In this document: piece by piece, positions 57,388 to 64,000 of the stretch
How the letters are laid out: every line of letters starts with the position of its first letter
How positions within the stretch are numbered: the stretch's first letter is position 1
NCBI GenBank assembly: GCA_010094045.1
Contig: ML986582.1
Coordinates: 62,001-126,000, forward strand
Source: Lojkania enalia
Taxonomy: Eukaryota > Ascomycota > Dothideomycetes > Pleosporales
Length of the DNA stretch: 64,000 nucleotides
Reading direction: 5' to 3'
Program-made: the position numbers and the translations under genes
The notes under the pieces: model-generated
Told to the model about the DNA's origin: nothing
The model's input: only the letters and a program-made list of their open reading frames with translations
Databases searched by the model: none

Positions 57388-60300
57388 CTTGCTGTATATA
57401 CAAGCGTCAAACTTAAATAGGAAACGCTAATCCGACTTATGGATATCCCGGTCAAGCAACATCCAACATCGACTATTAACTAGCAAGTCCAATCTAAATT
57501 CGAGTGTCTATTCGGCACACTACCTCCATCGTATCCTCAGTGCTAGGACATATTAGCGTCTACTGATCGTTCACCCGATATTGAGAATTTTTTGGGAATC
57601 TCTGGGATATATTGGCGACATTATTTGCCATATTTGGCATGGCAGCATTGCTCGTACCAATATGTCGTGTTAGGCAACGACTCCGAATATGCTGGGAGGG
57701 TCTATTTTGTAAGTAGATTTATGGACCCTGAACTAAACTGCAAAGAAATATCACGATAGAGAATAATTCGTCCATTAACCTGTATAATGGTTAGCTTAGA
57801 GCCTTGTGCGATGAACAATTGATGCATATCTATGCCTTATGCGGTGGTATGTCGTTCGTGCCTTAGGAACTAGTCTATTCAAGTTTCTTCACCCTCTTTT
57901 CGTTGAAGTTCCCAAGCTTCGCAATGTGTACACTTAGTATCGCTCGAACTGAGGTCGACACTGCAAAGCTTTCATTAACCTTTATAGGACTCGTGACACA
58001 AGCTCCTTAGCATCTTCCACTTTCCACCGAGGACAACCAATTTCCGATACAAATTATCCCTTTCCACTTTGGGAAGACTGCCCACGGGTAGATATCGGGA
58101 TCCAGTATCTTCCGGATGCCATAGAAAGGGTCAATTGATATCTCCCTCTGCAACGGCTGGAAGGCATTAGAGCCATAGTTCTATATTACGTAATTGAGAT
58201 AGGTGGATATGAGAGATTGGGATTCGAATGAAGTAACCAGGTAAGCTGGACACAACTCACTGGCTTTAGAAATGGCTCATGACCTGGGGCGAAATATTGT
58301 CCATAGACCGCCGGAGTCAATGAAACTGTTTAGTATCAATCTATTATACCATTTGGTTGTTTTGTGCATGCGCTGTTCAATGAATGTGGAGAGAAAATCA
58401 TAATAATTTTTTTGTCTTCGCTTTTACAGTTGCGCTTTCATATTCCACGACTTCATCTCTGAACTAAAATTGTTCCCGGAATGGGGCGCTGAGGCAAACT
58501 GATGTAGAGGAAAGACAAAAGATAACGAATATGAGAAAGGACAAGACCAAGGACTTCCTGGATAACTGGATCTCTGACCTCAAGCCTTGTCCGGATTAGA
58601 GTAGATTATCCGCGTCTCTTGTATGATCTGATTTTCCGCAGAAGCAGTGATCTACCTTTATGTTTACCATTCTTCTTTGCTTGGAACGATTTAGGTGTGG
58701 GCGAAATTTCTGCTCGTCGTGATGTTCGAATTGCATTTCCATTGCCTCAACAAATTCCATTCTTCGAGGTCGCTCTAAATCGGCTAGCCTAGCGCCTAAT
58801 GTATCCTTAGTATGATAGAGTGCTTGGTATGTATCGAATGATATCTTGAAGGTCGTCTCAATTGATCAATGCTTTGCGCTAAGCTCTCTCTTGCGGAAAT
58901 ATTCGGTTTTCTGGAACAACTGAAAATCTAAGCTGGGTTCGATGGCATCCCTATCAAAATTGGCGGCAAAGAGAAGGATGTAGAGCCAGTAGTGGCTTCG
59001 TCAAGGTAGTAGGGGCCACCATCGAATATAGGGTGCCACCATTCGACTTGACGATGTATAAAATGGACCATGTCATTACTCTTTTGGTGCTTTTGTTGTT
59101 GTTGTTGTTGGCGATGATGACGCCGGGTATATCTCGAGATATTGGTCCACTAATGGGCTTTATGAAAGGAGAAGATGTAATTTGAATATTCGATCCACTG
59201 CCGCGAAGCTTCTCCCTAGAATTCATACTCTCAACGAGAGTCTGGCTTTCGAATCCGCAGAACGATAGAAGTAGTCAAATGTTTGATTCAGAAGTTAGAT
59301 TTTTGACGAAATCTCCTCTGGAGGCGCGTCACAGGTATTTCGAGAAATTCGACCCTAAATTTCCCTTTGCTAACTAATTCTTCTGGGTGGTATACACTCG
59401 TAGGTCCCCCTTTAGGCTCTAAAGTGGCAAATATATCCACGAAGTATAACAAGAAGATTTCCGAAATGCTTAATTTGAGTATCAGAACTATCAAAATCGT
59501 TATTAGATACAATTTTTACGCCAAGACTATACAAGTTCTGGTGATTTTGCTAGTACTTAGGGGTCTGGCTGCGCCATTTCCTTAGAAGCACGAATTCCTA
59601 GAGCCGAACCTTTCCAAAGAGCCACTTATATATGGCTACTAGCCGGTTTCTCCTTCATTGCTGCGAAAAGAACGTATATTGACGATTGGCCTTAAAAAGA
59701 TTTCCTTCAAGGGCAAGTTGAATACCATTCGGTTTCTAGCTTAAGCGAGGTTTCCAGCATTGATGCTCAACTTGTCTTGCCTTTTCTGTTCCGCAATGAG
59801 TGGAACAACTTGTTGGTCACCAGCGGACTCTATAATAGAGTGTTCTGCCGGGTGCTTAAGCTAAGACGAGGCTAGAAGAAAGACGAAGAAAAGAAAACGA
59901 CCGTAATTGTACATAAGGACTTTGCTATCGATGTAATATTATATGTCTATACGATGCTCGCCAGCAGTATCGTACTATTCAGAGTTAGAGATAAGGTAGG
60001 AGAATATTTAATCAGCATTGATGAGAGGAAATGCCGATGTGATACTACCATATCTGACAAAAAGCTCGACTGAATGACTTGCCACAATTTCACGTCCGAT
60101 AACCTCGAGAGTATAAGCAACCCTGTAGAGACCGGTGATACAGACCGTGAGGTGCATATGCTGGAACAAGTCATTCAGTTGGAAAAAGGTACTTGGCGTA
60201 TATTTGAAAGATTCAAAGTTCGGATGACGTGCTATGTAGCTGAGGCTTCCGTTTTTGTTTTTGTTTTTTTCTTTATGGCTCATCCTGTTGATAATTCTTC

Positions 60301-60430
60301 CTTTATTTATTTTTTTTCTCACCCACTCTTCTCTTCTAGAGTATGCGCCCCCAAAAGTCTATACTGCAATCACACAAATCAATCAACTCCCCCAAATGTA
60401 TTGTGCCGATCTGCTTATCTTTATCTCCCC
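57388..60430. other. Degraded stretch with unassigned coding-like segments
   Basis: No intact gene. Minus-strand segments look protein-like but broken: MNSREKLRGSGSN at 59226, RRMEFVEAMEMQFEHHDEQ near 58740 and REISIDPFYGIRKILDPDI near 58110. They may be one decayed gene of unknown family. A (TTG)n run lies at 59093-59110. On the plus strand, 59280-60250 shows only short frames. Confidence 0.4.
59093..59110. repeat. Short (TTG)6 microsatellite
   Basis: Six TTG units at 59093-59110. The minus strand would read as an Asn run in an uncertain frame. Confidence 0.75.
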
Positions 60431-60646
60431 CTACTCTATCCAAACCTCCACATCCTCCGTGTAGTTAATCGGAAACCATCCTCTCGCCCCATTCGCAACA
60501 TTCTTCCCGAAAAGCCATCCTTCCTCACTAGCCTTCTCTACTTCAATCTCGTCTCCAGGCATAAGTTCAAGCTCAGTCGGGAGGCGTGGTGAATAGGCGT
60601 ACAAAGCCTTGACGCGGGGTGGTGGAGACTGAAGTGTGTTTGACAT
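60431..60646 (-). CDS. SH3-domain-only microprotein
   Basis: A 71-residue frame that is almost entirely an SH3 domain: ALYAY at 14-18, ELELMPGDEI at 25-34, the binding-surface Trp44 in EEGWLFG, and GARGWFPINY at 53-62 with the ligand-groove Pro59 and Tyr62. All diagnostic residues for binding proline-rich peptides are present. It starts at an ATG and ends with its own stop, so it may be a free-standing adaptor. Alternatively it is an exon of a larger gene; no other exon was recognised on either side. The function is a plausible protein-protein adaptor, for example in endocytosis or polarity, with no direct support. Confidence 0.7.
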   Translation of the reverse strand: MSNTLQSPPPRVKALYAYSPRLPTELELMPGDEIEVEKASEEGWLFGKNVANGARGWFPINYTEDVEVWIE

Positions 60647-60995
60647 TAGGGATTTGGGGTCTGGATTATAGGAGGAAGAAGGTAGTATGAGCGTGTTTAT
60701 TAAAGTAGATTGATTGTAGTTGTAGGGTTTGAAGTGGGATAATTGCTAGATATTATTAAGCTAGGGTGAGATTGTAGAGGTGGGGTTTGGCGGGAGACAA
60801 GAATTGGGCGGTGACTATTCTGAATTGAGTAACTGGGCTGAAGCGCCAAAATTCTACAACTAAGCGTAAGCCAATGCTATCTAATCTGAGCGTTTTATTG
60901 TATTAACTAAACCAAAAAATAGTGACCGTTGTACCAACTACACAGCAACTATGAAAATGTATCATGCGCTGGATTCTACGGTCCCTATACTGCAC
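60647..60995. other. Short intergenic gap
   Basis: Upstream of the SH3 gene and downstream of the dehydrogenase relic. Nothing recognised. Confidence 0.5.
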
Positions 60996-61789
60996 TCACC
61001 AATCAATATCCCCCTCATGCATAACAATCTTTCCCACATCGACATCCCTCTCCCCCTCAACCACACTCTTCAAAATCTCCCCTCCCACTCTCGGATGCAG
61101 CGCCCCAAGCGCCTCCAAAGCCTCCGGTCCTAATCCCCCCAAAGTCGTCGCCAACAAGCCTGACATCACGCACCACACCTTGACGCCATCCTCCTTAAGT
61201 TTGAAGTGCCATTCAATCATCAGCAGGTTGAGAGCCACCTTACTGCATTGATATGCGATGAAGTCAAATGGCGGGTCCTTGGGCCAGCCCTTCTCGAGTT
61301 GCGGGAAGGAGAAGCCTTCGGAGGCGGGGGTCCGAGGATTTGAAGAGTAGAGGCATGAATATATATGTCAAGACATGAGTGCTTGCGACATTGACATCGT
61401 AGGTCTTCGTGAATTGGGCTCGGAGCGATGGATCAAATTGGAAAGCAGCGCCTAAAGATGACTAATTAAACAATGTTCCATGAAGAGAGCGAAAGGTGCA
61501 CGCTGGCGTTATTAAGAAACGCGTCTATGTGACCGTGTTTAGCTTTGACTGTCTCGAAGGCTTTCTCAATGGATGAGTCGTTAAGGAGATCGATTTCAAG
61601 TAGTTCGATGGCGTTGGCTGTGTTAGGGATCTTCTTTTTAAGACCATCGATGACGCTATTTGCCTTTTCCAGGGAGCGAGCTCCAGCAATTATATGATAT
61701 GCTTTATCAGACTGGAGGAACAGCCTCACAGTTTCATAACCGATGCCGCTGTTGCATCCGGTGATAAGAGTGATTTGGAGAGAAGTCAT
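60996..61789 (-). pseudogene. Short-chain dehydrogenase/reductase lacking the catalytic-serine segment
   Basis: The N-terminal part (61789 to about 61500) has a good NADP-binding motif TGCNSGIG at residues 10-17 and the LLNDSS and FLNNA stretches. Downstream, FTKTYDVNVASTHVLTYIFM leads to PLLFKSSDPR and then jumps directly to ASEGFSFPQLEKGW with a frame change at about 61333. The family segment that normally sits there (LLFLTSG-type, carrying the catalytic Ser) is absent. The AYQCSK box with active-site Tyr and Lys and the normal C-terminus follow to 60996. The junction near 61500 also lacks a clean intron: the candidate GTGCAC to TTAG is only 40 bases. I conclude that a small deletion plus frameshift inactivated a norsolorinic-acid-ketoreductase-like enzyme. 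Confidence 0.7.
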
Positions 61790-62637
61790 TGTTAGATAGT
61801 AGCTGAGTTACAAAGTCCCTTGTGGTACTTGGAAATCGGATTGATGTGACTATTCTATATACTTTCCTCCCTGCGGGACTTTTACTTCCTTTTGTGTTGC
61901 TTCGTTTGTATGTCGACGGGATTCCATTTTTAGCGTAGCACAATTTTGATTCAAATTTTGGTGGCAATATTTCAGGCCGACGGAAGGACATGTGGACTCA
62001 CATTTATCCCGATACTAAAAGCGATACACTATGCCAAAAGTAGGAAATGTCACGGGGTGGTCCGAACTTTCTACACATGTTAGAGCCCATAGAAGCCCCT
62101 CTCAATCAATTCGGACAAAGACGAATGTTTACAAGTGTTTAGATATCACGTATATTTCCACAAGTTACGGGCATACCGCGGAGTTAAGAGATTGTGTGGC
62201 TTTACTGGTGTCGGGTTTCAGTGTTCAGGGTTGCAAAGCCCCCATATTCGCACCTCTATCGAAGCGACACCAACGAGCTAATCTCAAACGGTCTGCGTTA
62301 GTTCCAAGGTATAAAAATGCTGATATTCTAGGGCTACAGTTTTTGTCGTTAGTGTAAAGCATTGACTTGAGATATTAGGCAAAGGATGCGTGATAGCTCA
62401 CTGCCATGTTATGCCTTCCCATCCAAGGCAATGTGATTGGCTAGATTTCTCAACAGCCACAAATCCTCTAAGGCGTCCCACCCACCGGTCGAGCACTGCC
62501 TTGCTCTTGCATTCATAAGATGGACTGCTTGGTAGCCTATTCATAAACTCCTATCGCTATTTCTGGCCGTTGATACACTGAAGCGCGTACTTGCCCTTTA
62601 CTAACCGGCCTATCCAATATCCCTCCAAGCCGACGCC
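61790..62637. other. Intergenic, no gene seen
   Basis: Divergent gap upstream of the dehydrogenase relic (-) and of the small membrane protein (+). Frames inside it are not protein-like. Confidence 0.5.
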
Positions 62638-63378
62638 ATGTGGCAGAAAGTAAACTGCCGCGGAGATGGCGAAACTTTCCCAACCAGCAAAACAATCGTC
62701 TGCACCATCCTCATTATCCTCTTCACATCGATGACGGAATGCTTCTCCCAAGTCACATTCCCCGCCAACAAACCCCAAACCTCAACAATCCCCGAAAGCG
62801 AAACGACAAACTCATCTTCTCCTTCCGCAGAAGCTCCCTCAAAAGCCCCGATGGAAAGTGCTGATCCAAGCAGCCCATCAAACCGCGCATTCCGCTTCAT
62901 CAGTGCGTCAATATCATTACTATTCGTAGTCGTCGCCTTCGGACTCCGCATCCACGATGTGACCGCATACGACTACTTCTGCGTAGAGACTAATATGACT
63001 ATCCAACCTGTATGGTGGGCGATCGTCCTCTTCAACATCATCCCATTCACGTGCGCATGCACGGCGTGGCTCAGGACGCTTGTCGACTGTCTGTTGGTGA
63101 GGTATAACAAGAGCATACCTTACAAACTCTGGCCAAACTGTCTACCGATTGCGATATGCTTCTTGCCTCTTCTATTTGTTATAGGGCTGCTTCACCCGTG
63201 TATCTTTGCGGTAATGGGCGTGAAGAATCCTACGAAGGTGAAGGAAGAGGAATATATTGAGTTGGCCGAGGAGGAGTCGTTGATGAGGAATGTGGAAGGA
63301 CAGAGGGACGATGACGAGGAGACGCTATCTGGGCTAGAGAGCCTTGCGCAGGCGAAGAAGTCAGAAGAGATGGTTTGA
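62638..63378 (+). CDS. Small multi-span fungal membrane protein
   Basis: Single exon, 246 residues. A hydrophobic segment at about 18-38 could be a signal anchor. It is followed by a Ser/Pro/Glu linker and three further membrane segments (SASISLLFVVVAFGL, WWAIVLFNIIPFTCACTAWL, LPIAICFLPLLFVIGLL). The C-terminus is acidic with repeated Glu runs, probably cytosolic. No family is recognised. The open frame, ATG start and clear topology support a real gene. A small intron inside the N-terminal part cannot be ruled out. Confidence 0.6.
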   Translation: MWQKVNCRGDGETFPTSKTIVCTILIILFTSMTECFSQVTFPANKPQTSTIPESETTNSSSPSAEAPSKAPMESADPSSPSNRAFRFISASISLLFVVVAFGLRIHDVTAYDYFCVETNMTIQPVWWAIVLFNIIPFTCACTAWLRTLVDCLLVRYNKSIPYKLWPNCLPIAICFLPLLFVIGLLHPCIFAVMGVKNPTKVKEEEYIELAEEESLMRNVEGQRDDDEETLSGLESLAQAKKSEEMV

Positions 63379-63860
63379 AGAACCGTCCCGAGCGAGGAAA
63401 CGAGGATTTCTTGGGAGGAATGAACTGACGATGTGATTGGCGTTTTCTTCTCTCCCTTTTCCGTTGCATGTCGTACTAGCTGTATCACAAACCTTCTATC
63501 ATTGGATCCAAAAATGACAGTAATTGCTCGTCACAAACGTCACGACGTATCCCACATCCCAGCCCTTTGGCCATATCGTAGACCCCGTGCCACGAGGCCG
63601 CAAAAGCCGCGCCTACCCGCGGTTCAACCTCACAAGTAGCAGCCACAATATCATATCCAGTTCCAGCAAATGCCCATCTGCGAAGACGAGAAGAGAGGAG
63701 GAGCGTTGAATCGGATCCGCTACCCCCAAGCGTCGTCGAGGGGCATGGCAGATTACCCCGCTTAAACCTGCGATGGCCCCCCACTTCAACCACATCTCGC
63801 TCGTTTATTCCTGACACCCCTCGATCACGCAATCCGCGCCAACACCAAAAAACCGCCCAA
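63379..63860. promoter_or_regulatory. Upstream region of the terminal gene
   Basis: The 0.48-kb gap before the sulfite-oxidase-like start. The minus-strand frame at 63832-63485 has no recognisable content and is taken as chance. Confidence 0.4.
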
Positions 63861-64000
63861 ATGGTCCAGGTACGCGCCTAAATCCCCCATCCAGCCTCCC
63901 AAACAGGCAAAATGTAAACAGAAAGCCAACTGACGTCATCCGGCAGCTCGAATATTCGGTTGAGGAGCCGCTGAACAGGGAGCCGGAGCTGGAGAAGTTG
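63861..64000 (+). CDS. Probable sulfite oxidase (molybdenum enzyme), N-terminus only
   Basis: A nine-base first exon (63861-63869, Met-Val-Gln) is followed by a 77-base intron (GTACGC to CGGCAG, branch point AACTGAC) and an exon from 63947 that runs off the window. The visible LEYSVEEPLNREPELEKL matches the start of fungal sulfite-oxidase-type molybdopterin enzymes, which read PLNREPP before FITP and YDRNHG. They oxidise sulfite to sulfate. Only 21 residues can be seen, so the family call rests on this short motif, and a nitrate-reductase-like Mo-cofactor protein is the main alternative. Confidence 0.6.

Noticed and set aside
57234..57392. Target-site duplication for the second LTR-like copy
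   Set aside because: The flanking pentamers CATTC and CTTGC differ at two positions, so a duplication is not claimed.
63485..63832. 115-codon minus-strand frame upstream of the last gene
   Set aside because: No recognisable content, and it lies in the expected promoter of the sulfite-oxidase-like gene.
1..64000. tRNA genes, rRNA, CRISPR arrays, bacterial-type operons or ribosome-binding sites
   Set aside because: No B-box-like tRNA signature or rRNA-like segment was found by eye, and the sequence is eukaryotic. A covariance-model scan would be needed to exclude tRNAs fully.

Overview
The window is nuclear DNA of a filamentous ascomycete (Pezizomycotina). The genes are split by short GT-AG introns of about 48 to 114 bases. 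The families are typical of these fungi: a HET incompatibility protein, an NmrA-like protein, a DUF3176-type membrane protein, a CE1 esterase, a Crb2/Rad9 checkpoint protein and lanosterol synthase. I cannot place it to genus. No rRNA, tRNA or CRISPR was seen.

Layout, left to right. A CASTOR-like ACT-domain protein (1651-2896, -) and a long gene-free, partly GC-rich stretch are followed by a decayed DDX60-like RNA helicase (6786-12221, -). Next comes a block of mostly intact genes: CE1 esterase (-), WDR89-like protein (-), succinate dehydrogenase cytochrome b subunit (+) and the Crb2/Rad9 homologue (+). A decayed O-methyltransferase (+) follows, then a kinase with a C-terminal propeller-like region (-) and a DUF3176-type membrane protein (+). 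Lanosterol synthase (-), a serine-rich fungal protein (-) and a steroid-reductase-like membrane protein with a premature stop (-) occupy 31.6-40.4 kb.

From 41 to 62 kb most loci are broken: an ATP-dependent DNA-ligase-like gene (+), an unrecognised gene (-), a HET-domain gene split by a 146-base solo-LTR-like element (+), an EF-hand NADPH oxidase (+) and a short-chain dehydrogenase lacking its catalytic-serine segment (-). Intact genes are interspersed: NmrA-like (-), alpha/beta hydrolase (-), a cysteine-rich multi-span membrane protein (+), an SH3 microprotein (-) and a small membrane protein (+). The window ends inside the first exons of a probable sulfite oxidase (+).

The main result is a cluster of pseudogenes beside intact housekeeping genes. 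Many nonsense changes fit C:G to T:A transitions (CAG to TAG, CGA to TGA, TGG to TGA or TAG). That pattern is compatible with repeat-induced point mutation or unrepaired deamination. The clearest single event is the LTR-like insertion in the HET gene. It is flanked by a perfect ATACC target-site duplication, and removing one repeat plus the element rejoins the HET reading frame.
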